The notes below the pieces were generated by a model, which was given only the letters and a program-made list of their open reading frames with translations, was not told the DNA's origin and ran no database searches. This document shows, piece after piece, positions 22,788-34,260 of a stretch of DNA of 64,000 nucleotides. This stretch comes from Schistocephalus solidus. Lineage: Eukaryota > Platyhelminthes > Cestoda > Diphyllobothriidea > Diphyllobothriidae. Both the position numbers and the translations under genes were made by a program. Within the stretch, counting starts at the first letter, position 1, and the number at the start of each line of letters is the position of its first letter. The stretch lies in assembly GCA_017591395.1 (NCBI GenBank), contig WEDG01004060.1, positions 1 to 64,000 on the forward strand. The letters run 5' to 3'.

Positions 22788-23768
22788 AGAAATCGCTGAA
22801 GCAACTGCAAATCAACTCTGCGACCTGGGAGGACCTCGCCCAGGATAGACCGGCATGGAGAAGATCAGTGAAGACTGGTTCAGCAATCTATGAGGCCAAC
22901 CGGATCGCCGCCGCCAAGGCCAAAAGAGCGGCACGAAAGTCATCAGCGCCCCGGACCAACACCGCCAATGCCCAGGCCCTGCCAACGTGCCCGCGCTGTC
23001 AACGCATCTTCCGCGCGCGAATCGGCCTGGTCGGACATCTTCGGACGCAATGCACCAACAATCAGACAATTCCAATTTCTACGTCAGATTCTGCCAACCC
23101 TCCTTCTGACTCCCCCACCCTCACTCCTGGCATCAATTCCATTACTCCCACCATCACAGAGACCACATTTATCTACTCATCGCCTGTTACCCCCACAACC
23201 GCCTTCACTACCACCACCATCAGCGATGGGGAATCTCTCCTAAGCTGTACTCAATGCGACCGCACATTCACCTCACGCATCGGCCTGGTCGGTCACTTGC
23301 GAATACATCGTACAGAGACTGGTGAGCCAGTGCCTGGAGCACCATCACACAGCAGAGATCGTCGCCTCCACTGCCCTCACTGTCCTCGCGCATTCACTCA
23401 TCGCATGGGCCTATTCGGTCACATGCGCATCCATGACAGCGGAATTCACCTCAATGCCGACAACACCGATACATCATGCACACCCTCGGCTCCTGCCATT
23501 CTTAGAGCCCCTGCCACCCCCACTACCATGAATGACATCCTCCCAGCCTCTACCGATTTTTCCTGCCCACACTGCGCCCGCAACTTCAACTCACGCATCG
23601 GCCTGGTCGGTCACCTGCGAATCCATCGCACGGAGGCTGGTGAACCAGAGCCTGGGGCTTCGACATACAGTCGTCGCGCACGCCTTTAACTGCCCTCACT
23701 GCTCCCGCACATTTACACACCGCATGGGCCTATTAGGACACATGCGCCTCCACGACAACCTCCGGTAA
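22784..23768 (+). pseudogene. Element Z: C-terminal zinc-finger array
   Basis: Frame 2 (22784-23689) then, after a one-base shift near 23685, frame 3 to the stop at 23766-23768. After a basic region (RIAAAKAKRAARKS) come five 21-residue fingers: a C2HC one at 22988-23053 and four C2H2 ones at 23246-23308, 23372-23434, 23564-23626 and 23691-23753, each CX2CX12HX3H. They alternate between a SRIGLVGHLRIHR type and a THRMGL.GHMR.HD type and are separated by Pro/Thr/Ser-rich spacers. They lie downstream of the RT in what was one reading path, so they form the C-terminus of the element's protein, probably for nucleic acid binding (inference). A host zinc-finger gene is less likely because the link to the RT is continuous. 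Confidence 0.88.
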
Positions 23769-23839
23769 ACCACCGTAGGCTAAGCTACATCAGCGCACAC
23801 TACCTACACCAGTGCATCGACAACACTCTCACAATCACC
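23769..23839 (+). other. Element Z: likely 3' untranslated end
   Basis: About 70 bp between the zinc-finger stop and the start of repeat A. No tail repeat or poly(A) is visible, so the 3' end of Z cannot be fixed; A may lie inside or against it. Confidence 0.35.
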
Positions 23840-24645
23840 ATTTACCAGAGTATATCACGGTTTCCTAGAAACTGTGGCTGGGAAGTCTGCCAATCTGACG
23901 CTTCCACCAGACCACGCCGTCGGCTCAGTGTATGTGCTGTGTGTGTCGAGTGGCTGACCAGTGGACTGGGAGTCAGACGGCGATGGCTGCTCCATATCCC
24001 CTGAGTTTGTGAATCCTGGCGTGTGCGTTATGGGGGCCAGGTCGTGCTGTGGCGCGCGAAGATGGATACGCCGATCCGTCAGCCAATGCGCCCACTCCAC
24101 ATCAGGCAACTGACCGGCTCGGACAGTGGTATGATTGTGGGGGTGGGGGAGAGAGTGAGGTCAAGAGCTCAGCGTATTTTCCTCACTATAAACAATCTGA
24201 CGCGCTTGAAACTATCACGGTGCGCTGAAAGCCGTGGCTTGGAAGGTTGCCAACTGACGGGATAACTCGAACCGCGTGGTCAGCCCAATGTGTGTTATGT
24301 GTGGAGTGGCTGACTTGCGGACTGAGCGTCAGGTTGCAATGGCTCCTTCTTAATGTGACCTTTATGGCACTCCCACTCTGTGGGATCTGAGCCAGGTGTG
24401 GTGGCACGCCCAGGGGCGGCTTCGGCCCTGCCAGCCACCTGCGCCCTCTCCCATCTCCGGTCTTCTTGACTCTGTCTTGACACCGGACTCAGGTGGGGGA
24501 GGAGGAGAGAGTGCGGTAGCTGCAGCGCAAGTCTACTATCACTTAAAACTAATTCACGCGCAAGTCACCGTCCCTGCACCACCTGGTGTGGAGCATACGG
24601 TGGACCTCGTCGAAATCGACGGTCGAACTGCCACATGGTTCGCAC
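23840..24645 (-). repeat. Repeat A, copy 1 (longest copy, internally duplicated)
   Basis: Its reverse complement matches 37549-38107 and 38108-38346. It contains two diverged internal units, 23865-24010 and 24215-24365, both with CGTGGCT.GGAAG.TTGCCAA, GTGTG..GTGTGGAGTGGCTGAC and a CAATGGCTCC-like block. The right end carries the shared module (GAGAGAGTGCGGTAGCTGCAG, then GTGGAGCATACGGTGGAC, then GACGGTCGAACTG). Minus-strand ORFs at 23855-24109 and 24186-24407 fall inside and are not kept in the other copies, so I do not call genes. Confidence 0.75.
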
Positions 24646-25968
24646 AGTTTGCGCATCATTTTCTGTCGTGATAGACTAACAGGAAAAAAATTCTCCAGAA
24701 AGTTTTGGTAGTCAAACATGGGCTCAAGCCTTGCCACCCTACGAGGAATTGGACTGAACCTCCTGGGTGTTAATGAGTTCCGTTTGCACGGGATAAGATT
24801 CCAGTTAGACTCAACCTCAGAGCTTCGCATTTCCAAAGGTAACTGGACTATTCATTAGTTCTACTGATAAAAAGACAACGAGAACATCTTTTCCAACAGA
24901 AAAGCTGCACCGACGGCCGTGATACGTCGACTAACTTTCTTTCGCTTCTGGAGACTCTGTCTTTGAACTACGACAGGCGCGTCTGTCGTATTTCTTTGTC
25001 AGTCTGTTCGACGCAGTCTTCTTAGTGAGAAGTCAAAATCAGTGCCTCAAACCCTATTTTTTGAAGGCGAGTGTTTAGTAGGTTCTGGCCTGTAACCCCT
25101 TAGACGAAAAAGACTCAGCTGCAACATTAAAGATGACAGAGCTGTGGATATTGAAAAGTTTTTATCCTTACGGTTAACGGAAAGGTGCTCAGGGTGACAG
25201 AATTTCAACAGTTCAGGGTCAGTTCATCTGCGATATTATGTCGTGATTACGCTGACTAGATAGCCAAGACATATACTGTTTTATTGAATGGAATTATGCC
25301 TGGCATTGAACAGCATTCATTTTACCCCAATCGAATTCTACTTCCGTCCACTTCTGAATCTATCCTATTAAGTCTTGCCTGTCACTTTTCTGGTTGCTCT
25401 GATAACTTACAAATTCAAATTTTTTGCTGAGAATCAGGTGACAGACTTTTATAGGGACACTGAGTACTGGCAAATCACAGTTACTTAGGCTTCTCTGAAA
25501 TCTTTCAATAGGGCTTACTCTGTGGGCTCAAATCACGAAAAGTGAGCACGAGTGTTTTGATGTCATTCGCAATGCCAGGTTGAATTACCATTGACTCGCT
25601 GCCTGCATCCTTTCTATCAACGATTTGCCAAGTCCGGTCAAAGTTCATTTTAGTAAAACCGAACCCAGGAAGACTACCCTTGGACATGACGCTTCGCTTC
25701 TGCTCGAACTGTCTTAGCAAATGTAAGCATACTTAACATCTTGCACAAAGTTAAGAAAGTGAAATGTAGGCTTGCGCTTTTGAGGCCAATGTTGTGATTG
25801 CGCGCTGGGAATTTCAATCAAGTCATAGGGGTCATAATGCGCAGAAAATAAACTCTATTAAAACCATCAGGGAGTGCTTGGGGAGTACAATTTTCTACGC
25901 ACATAGTGTTTGGCATGCTAGGCGCAAAATAATCGCAAACGACACGCAATACTTTTGCGTTCTGGTTT
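24646..25968. other. No recognisable gene
   Basis: A 95-codon minus-strand ORF (24549-24836) starts in repeat A and has no known domain. The rest is AT-rich with short ORFs only. Confidence 0.45.
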
Positions 25969-26097
<129 letters not shown>

Positions 26098-29000
26098 TAA
26101 TAATAATCAGAATAGGTTCGCCATGGGCGTAAACATTAATCCGGGACGTTGGACATTCCGATGGACATTTATTTGATGCACTGATAACCGACGCAACAGC
26201 AATGCTTGAAACTAGAATGAGCTTCTGTCAGACTAAAGTTGCCCACCAAAATTATGAACATTTTCGCAGTAAAAACTACCTGAACATTTCTATTTTAAGC
26301 TTGTCTCACCAACAACATCTGCCAGGCCTTAGAAAACCTTCTATTTATTTCAAGATTACGATCTGTCACCGAAATTATCTCTTTGATGCGGTATTTGCTG
26401 ACCATTTGTCAAGGGACAACTGCGTAGGCCATTTTACAGCTGAAATGAGGTCTTTCGATTATGCATCTCATAAGTATGTGTGGGTTTTTCCGACTGGGCA
26501 ATTGTGGTGTTATTTTCCTGCAGCTACCCTGAGCTTTTGTTTCGAAGTATTCTTCGAACTGGGGCAAACTTCAAAAAGCAGACATACAGTTAATGCCCTA
26601 TCTCATGAAATCTCATGTATTTCACAAGAAAAGGCCTCTTGCGCGAAATCAATCCGTGTTGCGTCTCCCAAATTTTTTAAACGGTAAAGAAACGGTCGTT
26701 TTTAAAAGATGGAATTGATTGTTTTGTAAATTAGTATGTACTTACATAAGAATAATTACTTTTCCCAAAAAACCTACATTTAAGATAATGACTGTATTAA
26801 AAATCAACCAAATAAGGCTACATATAAACGTGCGTATAAAAGGGGTGCAAAAACGGGAAAATAACGTAGAATACTAACAGATTTACAAGATCAGGGCCAG
26901 ATTGGTCGCTCTCCCAAGTTGCTGGGCATCGAAACCATCAGACTTTGGATGTTCTTGAGAGATACTGTCGATAGAGTCTTTTCGGAGGAAGGATTTCCCA
27001 CATATGACCATATGAGTCGACTTCGCAGGCTTATCTGAATATAAGACCTGATCGCAGAAGGAAATGCTCTTCCATCCTGAGGGCCTGTAATAAATGTACT
27101 TCTTAGCAAATATAAACTTTCTCTAATGAAATTTACACTCACACAAGGTTACTACTGCGTTTTCTGGCACGTCACTAATTGTAATAACTAAATTTTTAAA
27201 ACTGAATGCATCCTCGTTTGCCTGAAAACAATGCAATTTCTCATACCTGTATTTACATGGTTTTCCTGAACGCAAGATCAAATTTTCGGTTCTCAGGAAA
27301 GATATGTTTAAAATTTTTCTAGTTTTTATGGATATGTTTTATAGTACAACGCAAAAAAAAAAAAATAATTGGTTTGGAAGGGGCAATAGCGTAGGTAAAC
27401 GCCTGGAAATCAAGAAAAGTCATATTTGGCCCTGTTTTGCCTTTAAAAAAGAGGACTGAAAGGAACTCTTCTTTAGTAAACAGCTTTTTTGCGCCTTAGA
27501 TCAGAAAAAAAACAGAATTACCAATCTCAAATGTGTGCCATACTACCACCTCAAATTTTGAACATGACATTTCATGAGTTAGGCAATCTACTATATAGTG
27601 CAAATGTTTGCGGATGAAAATAAAAAATACTGAGCTATCTTACTGAATGATTCTTTAGTAAGAAAGGGTTATTAGAAAACCTTGAACAAATTACGGTTTC
27701 TCTCATCATAAACTGAATCTAAACTAGAATCTTACTAACATGAGCGGAAATCCGATAATTTTCATCAAAACATTGACTAAGAATTTAAAGCAAAGGAAGA
27801 TTAAGTCGTATATTTTAGATTTTATATACAATAAGAGTATTTGGCTAAAACAATCAAAGACCTTGTACCATTCATTAATTCACTTTAACAGGGTTTAAAC
27901 GTCTTCCCGCTAAAGTAACCTGCTTTTAATTTAGGTAGAGGTACATGAAAACAGCGAGCGATTGTGTTATTATACAACAGCATCTCACGACGGATGTAGT
28001 AAGCTTTGATTTAAGCCTTTCCTATTTATGCTCTTTAATGACTGACCCTCATCCTCCTCTTATACTGTATCCTAATTTTACAGAGGATTATGAGGAAAGC
28101 GAAAATTCGTCAGTATTCACAGCGACATATCGAGTCCAGAGGAAAATCCCTCGTCCAAAAGGAAATCCGTTTTCTTCTGTGTACTTCGAGTTATTCATCG
28201 AGACTTTACTCTCTGTCCCACTACATAGAGTTTAACGGCTAAGCGGTAAGCTTTTCCGTACATGAAAATCTCCATACCATACTCTGCTTTTGGGAGGATT
28301 TCCTCGTCAGAAGAGTGGTCAACTCAAAGTTTCATGAGATTTCTGAGTCTTTTTGCCCAAAAATATTTTTTAAATTCTATTTTAATCTGGTCAGGGAGAG
28401 AATTAGTTGCTAGGAAACGAGAATGACCACCCCGCATATTGCAGCTAGCCTTTACCCAACGTCTAGGGCTAGGGATAGAGTTAAGGTTAGGTTTAGGTAG
28501 GAATCCCCGGAATTCAGTGTATGGCCATCACTTATGCTGGTTTACATATTCCAATGCCCATCCAAACGGTTTTTGAGGCTAAGACTAAACACGGCACATT
28601 TCTCTTAATTGAAATTCGGTAAAATATAATGTAGAAATGAATCGGTATTTCATTTTATACTAGGAAGTACTGCATACTTCTGTTCATATTTAATTGTCGC
28701 TTCAAGCTTTCTCCATGGATGGGTTTACTCTCGCGGCAAATGACGCACCGATAATCAACTAGCTGCCATGTATATTGGCGTTTTATTTCGAATTGGTAAA
28801 TTAACGAAAAAAACGAGTTGAATTGTAGTCTGTCAAAGTAATTTCCTGTCATCTTTAGGCATGCAAACATCGACGGTCATTCAAATTTTCCTAATTTTCT
28901 CCCTGTGAAATGTATTGGACAACCATCCTTGGTTCCTCTATTTGACTTTTACTTTCGGCAGTGACCATCATCTAAACGTTTCCTAATTCCAAGACAAATA

Positions 29001-31494
29001 TCACCTGGATATCCGCTTACATTTACTTTCAACACCAATTTAATCTATCCGTTCTGACTGGCAGCTATTAACCTGATATCTGACTCGTAAGAACCAGCGT
29101 TTAATCTTCACATCGGCAGCGTCCCAAGTCATTGGAGAATGACGTTGCTTCTCTTTTGCGGAGACCTTTTTTCTAAAACCTAATGAGGAAATACCACTTT
29201 GCTACATTTACCGCATACTGCATCCTTTGTGTGATGTGCAGTCTTTTCCTCCATGAAAGTCACTGTGACTTTCTAGTCTGACGTCTCAACACTTGCACCC
29301 CCGCGCTCTCCTAGAATGCCTTTAATACCGCTTTTTGTACCTCTACGCGTTCCGGAGGATTCCTGGTCATTAATAAAACAATAATTTCTAGCTCGGAAGC
29401 CTTGGTAGAATACACTTGCTTTTGCTGTAATTTTACTCTCTCAGCATTATTCCCTGATCTTTCTCTACGTCTATTGTGTTTCAATATGAACTGAACCCTC
29501 AGTGATTTGAAATGAAAAGTTGGAGATCAGAAGGAAATCTCTTCATAACAAGCAGAGCAGTAGGGATTTTTAGGCCTTGAATGTTTGACGTCCAGGATTG
29601 ATACAATTAAGGCCTGGTTTAAAAATGTAGTTTGGGCGATTACAGAGCAAGTGTTGTAAAGTATTCTTGACGTGTATGCTGCTTATTTGACATTTTATCA
29701 AGTTGTTAATCAATGGTATCATGTTCGTTCCAAATTAGACAGTATAGGTGCACACGAACATTTAAAGCCATCAGTTATTTGAGCCTCATCAAGCACAAGG
29801 TGATGGATTTTGCTCGTAATACCCTTTGCATTTGCGTATTAGCATTCAACTCGTATTTTACCCACGTTTAATGCATGCAGTACTCACTCATCCCATCTCA
29901 AAGCAGAACGCCGTGAGTGAGTTTCGTTAGCGATCGGTGAGCTGCGTTCCTCAACGAATGTCAACATTCTCGATCTTAACCAGCAAGACAACGAGCTCGT
30001 GGGTTAGACCTTTGGGTTTCTTACCATCAGATCGCATGTTTGACCCTCAGGTGGTGCACCACCTGGGGTTGAGCTTATTCGGCCATTTTCATCTCCCTCG
30101 TCTTGCCGACAGTTTTCATCTGCCAATGTTTTTATATTAGCGTATGCTTCCCTTTTCATTGCATCAACATGCACGTCCTTTCCTTATTTTTTCTGCATAT
30201 TTTTAAACAAACGAGGTCTCCCTTTAAGGCATTCCTACAAAAAAACTTTATTTTTCGTTTAACTGGCCAATAACGTTGCCTTTAATAACATTTAACTTCT
30301 TGCTATTGGTATTTAGTCCAGCATAAAAACCGTCTTCAGAATTCTCTTAATATTCTAATATTTTAGCCCGGAAAATTGCGTCTCCTCAGTGACATTCGTC
30401 AATCCAGTCTTCTGAAGGAGGCTGCCGGTAGAGGGTTATGGTTGCGGTATACCCAGATCAATATTAAATAAATTCTTTAATTTACAGATTTATTTTACAA
30501 AAAAGCAGAAACAAGTGACTTCGTTTATCATAGCGGCGTTCATCATCCATGCATAGTTAAGACTTAGAGACCCTTGTACAATTATGTGCCTTCCGCACTA
30601 GTCTTATGCAGGCGATACATCAAGGGACAAACCCGTTAATTTTACTGTCTTCCTTTATTTACATGAATATTTTGTTACTAATCTACACGTTGCGTTATTT
30701 TTTTAATAAAAAACAAAAATATTTCTAGGTTATATAAAACCTGTCATGAAATGGTGTAACAGATAATTACAACGTTTCTTTGCTTCACAAGCAGCATTAA
30801 TATAAGGACATATACGATACTATTTGAATGGAAATTTTCCCCTCTTACGTCTCATAATTACAAAGGCACATAAGAAAGGCTGTATTAAACTTTATTTCTA
30901 TAAAATACGCTTGAGTTCATAAAGGGATCAGAAAACAATAGAAACATTAATACTGCTTACTGCATCTTTTTCACATAATGCGGTATTTGCTGGCGATTGG
31001 AAGGACATGCATTCAAACGTTGTGACTGAGACATCTTGGGATTATGTCGAATGCTAATCTTTACTAAAGGCCTGCCCAATTGAACTCATACCAGAATTCT
31101 AATCAGCGTTTCGTTAAAAGGTTTTCTCTGGCAGTCTATAGTCTCAGTTGCAACCAGGGCAGATTTTTTAAACGGAGTCCTGTGCATTCACAAAGGTACC
31201 TGCAGTTTCGGAATCTCGGGTTATTTTAAATTGCTAGTGGAACACGCATACGGATTTTGGGTACTGGAGTACAAATCACGATGCACACTAGTTTACATTC
31301 CTACTCTAGATGTCGATTACAATATGGCTCATCCGCTTCATTCACCGCAAAGCGCATATTTTAGGTCACCAAAATGCCTTGTCAACAGAAGGTAGTGTCG
31401 TCTTTTGAGCAGGCATGTATCGAATACCTTCACTTGGGATGTTGCGAGGGCCAGGCGTGTTTGTTGTACGTGTAGTCGGGATGTATAACCTTTT
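26098..31494. other. 5.4 kb of AT-rich DNA without recognisable genes or repeats
   Basis: The longest ORF is 161 codons at 26202-26687; it lacks a domain I recognise and has no sister copy here. Others (26891-27142 minus, 27945-28235 plus, 29937-30140 plus) are equally unsupported. A degenerate TTAGGG-like tract lies at 28462-28500. I find no second copy of any part inside this window, so this may be the least repetitive stretch present. An exon or two could hide here unseen. Confidence 0.4.
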
Positions 31495-32035
31495 ACATCA
31501 CTGCACCCAATCTAGCCTTGGAGTGAGAAGAGAGTGCGGTATATGTTATACAGGTCTGCTATCCCTATAAACCAATTTACGTTCAGGTCACCATCCCAGC
31601 GCCCGCTATGCTATGCTGCAGACTGTGGGCATCGTCAGTTACGGTGCTCGAACTGTCAGATATTCGACAGAAGTTATAATGGGCTAATTTGCTCAAGCCA
31701 CAAAATGTAACGCTTAAAAATACCCTGGCTAACTGTGAATCGCCACTATTCAGTTGTTTGGCAACTCAGCTAAATGTGCACGTGGAATTGATGGAGTAGT
31801 TCAGAAAATGGCTGCTTGTGCAGAGAAGGATAAAAATTTCTAATTTGGCGTACATGTCTTCCAGACAGTTCACAATTAAAACAGGTTTTCAATCTTAGTT
31901 TACCTTGAGGGCGTGTTGATTGGCGGAAGCCAGTTTCAGTGGAGTTGGCACTTGGCTCCAATGCAACGTTTAACTTAAAAGCATCCTCCAACGAATAGCA
32001 AAAGTAGCTTTCGGCATTATGTATCATAAATCAGG
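31495..32035 (+). repeat. Repeat family P, copy 4
   Basis: Opens with the shared module (GAAGAGAGTGCGGTATATG at about 31530, GGTCACCATCCCAGC at 31585), then the P-specific blocks AGATATTCGACAGAAG, GGCTAATTTGCTCAAGCC, TTGTTTGGCAACTCAGCTAAATGTGC and a worn GTTGGCACTTGGCTCCAATGC at 31945. Confidence 0.65.
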
Positions 32036-32039
32036 TAAA

Positions 32040-32890
32040 TCGAACTCGGATGGAGCGCATGAGAGAGTAGGAATTCCAGGAATAATCACTATAACTAACG
32101 CGCAAGTCAGCGTTGCAGCTCCCGTTATGCAGTGGGCACACGGTGGAGACCGTTGGTAATGGCGGTCAACCTGTTAGATATTTCACAAATGCTGTTACAG
32201 GCTAATTTGCTCTAGCCGCAGAAATTTACGCTTAAGGGCAAATTGAGGCTAGGTATGAATCACCAGTTTTCGGTTGTTTGACCATCCAGCTGAAGGTGTA
32301 AACCGAATGATGGAGCTGAAGGAAATAAATCCTGATATACACATTCACTCATATACAGAACGTTGCCAGAATGCTATTTACTATGCCGTAAAATCCCAAT
32401 CAATCAGTTAATAAAGCGCAGAGCCATAAATGAAGGAGCGCCCGAAATGGTGGAGTTTCAATTCAGCGATGTTTCCCATGTTAACAATCAAAAATTCAAC
32501 CTCAGCAGACGTGTTTTCGATTATTCATCGTCGGGCCTGCAAGAGTGTAAACAAACTAAATGAGTGAGGGCTTTCACACGTACGGTTCTGATAGGGGCTT
32601 ATGGGGTTGGGTATGAGGGAACGGGCGATAGAGGTATCTGACAATTAGCTACGTAGCTCCTTGTTTATGCAATAAGTACAAACCTTCGAATGGGCGTACA
32701 AGTCTTCCAGTCAGTTCACAATTTGAACAAGTCATTAATCGAGGTGTACCTCGTTTGCTAAGAAGTATGGTTGTTGAAAGGTAGATTTAGTCGACATGGC
32801 AATTTGTGCGAATGCCACTTCGCCCACCGCATAGGAAAAAATAAGCCTCTCGTGTTACCCATAGTACATTATGTGAAGCAAACTTTAAAC
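32040..32890 (+). repeat. Repeat family P, copy 5
   Basis: Follows copy 4 in the same orientation. Module at about 32085-32190 (AACGCGCAAGTCAGCGTTG, GTGGGCACACGGTGGAGAC), then AGATATTTCACAAATGCTGTTAC, GGCTAATTTGCTCTAGCCGC and CCATCCAGCTGAAGGTGTA. A roughly 270 bp stretch near 32420-32690 is not found in other copies; the family resumes with GGGCGTACAAGTCTTCCAGTC and AGTCGACATGGC (32790). It looks like a tandem pair with copy 4 or two insertions side by side. Confidence 0.6.
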
Positions 32891-33636
32891 GCTTGAGGGA
32901 TTATAAAATTAGTTCCTTTTTGCTTTTTAAATTTTTTCACCGGCAAAGATAGGGTATGTAAGCCCATTTGGAAAACCGTACCTGGTACATTGTGTCATAC
33001 GGGAATGGTGATAAGTTGGAATTTACGGGTAAGGCATATGAGCGGTCAGATAGCAGAATATTTATGCAATTACAAAGAAAATAAAGAGAAAACATATTCG
33101 CTTAATAATTCAAGCCATTTAAACGGAACGATGCAATGGATACAATGGGAAATATTCTTTTAATCTCCCTTAATGCCGCCACTAGCGCCCCCTGCAGTGG
33201 CTTTAGGGGCTTTAATAACCTCAACATTTCCGTTCGCTGTCCATTCCCACATTTTCAGTTGCCAATCGCCCTATTCGACATGTCTGTCATCTCGAAGATC
33301 GAGCTTGCTTGCGGGCGTTTGAAATTGACCCGCCATTTTTGTGCTCTCCATTCGCATGTGAATCCGCTTATATAATTTTAATCCTATTTGTTTATTCGAA
33401 CAACACAAGTGAGCTCATCAGCACACGACGCTGGCAACATTTTAAAAGAAGGCCAAATTGATCGATATTTTGAGGCGCATTCAAGGACGATTCTTCCCGG
33501 TTAATGGATGACTTTTTTAGCGGAAAGTTTTGTAATTTTACTTTCAAAATAAAGCGTAGTTCTCTCTCAAAAGCTTTTCAGGGCCTTTTACTAGTTACTT
33601 GCAGCCTCGTATCACGTATCAGAGACGGTAGTTACT
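32891..33636. other. No gene; CTCF-like palindromic site inside
   Basis: AT-rich DNA without a recognisable ORF product. A GC-rich patch at 33165-33215 holds the motif listed next. The ORF at 33136-33375 has no domain I know. Confidence 0.4.
33179..33200 (-). promoter_or_regulatory. CTCF-like motif (possible)
   Basis: The minus strand contains CAGGGGGCGCTA, which equals the core of the vertebrate CTCF consensus over 12 bases, within an imperfect palindrome bounded by CCACT and AGTGG. Whether this worm has a CTCF that binds such a site is unknown to me. It may instead be part of the worn LTR or leader of the gypsy relic to the right. Confidence 0.25.
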
Positions 33637-34260
33637 AACCTCTTTGGCATCTTTGAGTCCCTGAACATAATTTTGAATGCCGCAAAACCTACCTGACCCT
33701 GTAAAATTTCGTTGACAGAGTGTTTCACGCCCTTCCTTTTGTCTGTGCCTATATTGATGACCTATTGTTGGTCAGCTCGGCTATCTAAGACCTAAGGCAA
33801 CATATCAAATCTATTTTTGTCCACCTTCAGTAAACTGGTTTTGTCCTCAATCCATCCAAGTGTATCTTTGGCGTTCTCCCGCTCACATTTCTTGAAACCT
33901 TGGCCGACTCTACTTGCATTCATTCCCTCTCCTCGAAGGTTGCAGCCATCCGTGTATTTTCTCCTCCCACCTTCAGGTATCATCTGCAACGGTTTTTGGG
34001 CATAATGAACGTTGATGTCCGGTTCCTCTCGAAATATACTGCCTCCCCCCGTGTGCCGCTTATGAGCCTCGCCTCGGGTCCAAAGGGTTCGCTCAAGCTG
34101 TCCGCAGATGCATTCGCTGCTTTTAGCAAAGTGAGGTATGCCCTGACCGACGCAACCCTCCCGACCCACTTTTCTCCCAATGCACCCATCTGAGAAGTGG
34201 TCGACGCCTCCAATACTGCATTCGGCGCTGTTTTTCAACAGCGCCTCTCATATTAAACCC
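33637..34260 (+). pseudogene. Ty3/gypsy pol relic: reverse transcriptase and RNase H
   Basis: Reads FGIFESL...NAA at 33637, then after a frame change VDRVFHALPFVCAYIDDLLLV with the catalytic YIDD at 33750-33761, NPSKCIFG, the RFLGIMN connection segment and TDAT (33900-34193). RNase H begins with VDASNTAFGAVFQQ at 34200-34241, its first catalytic Asp kept. In-frame stops (for example TAA at 33786 and TGA at 34191) and at least one frameshift break it. The motif order identifies an LTR retrotransposon of the Ty3/gypsy (Metaviridae-type) group; it is a dead copy with no gag or LTR clearly attached. Confidence 0.85.

Noticed and set aside
23855..24407. Minus-strand ORFs of 84 and 73 codons in repeat A
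   Set aside because: They lie in a dispersed noncoding repeat and the matching frames in A2 are not kept.
26202..26687. 161-codon ORF
   Set aside because: Longest ORF in the quiet island but no recognisable fold, no signal peptide and no second copy; chance length is plausible.
27945..28235. 96-codon ORF
   Set aside because: No known motif and no splice or promoter context that I can support.
33792..34238. 148-codon minus-strand ORF
   Set aside because: Antisense shadow of the gypsy RT/RNase H relic.
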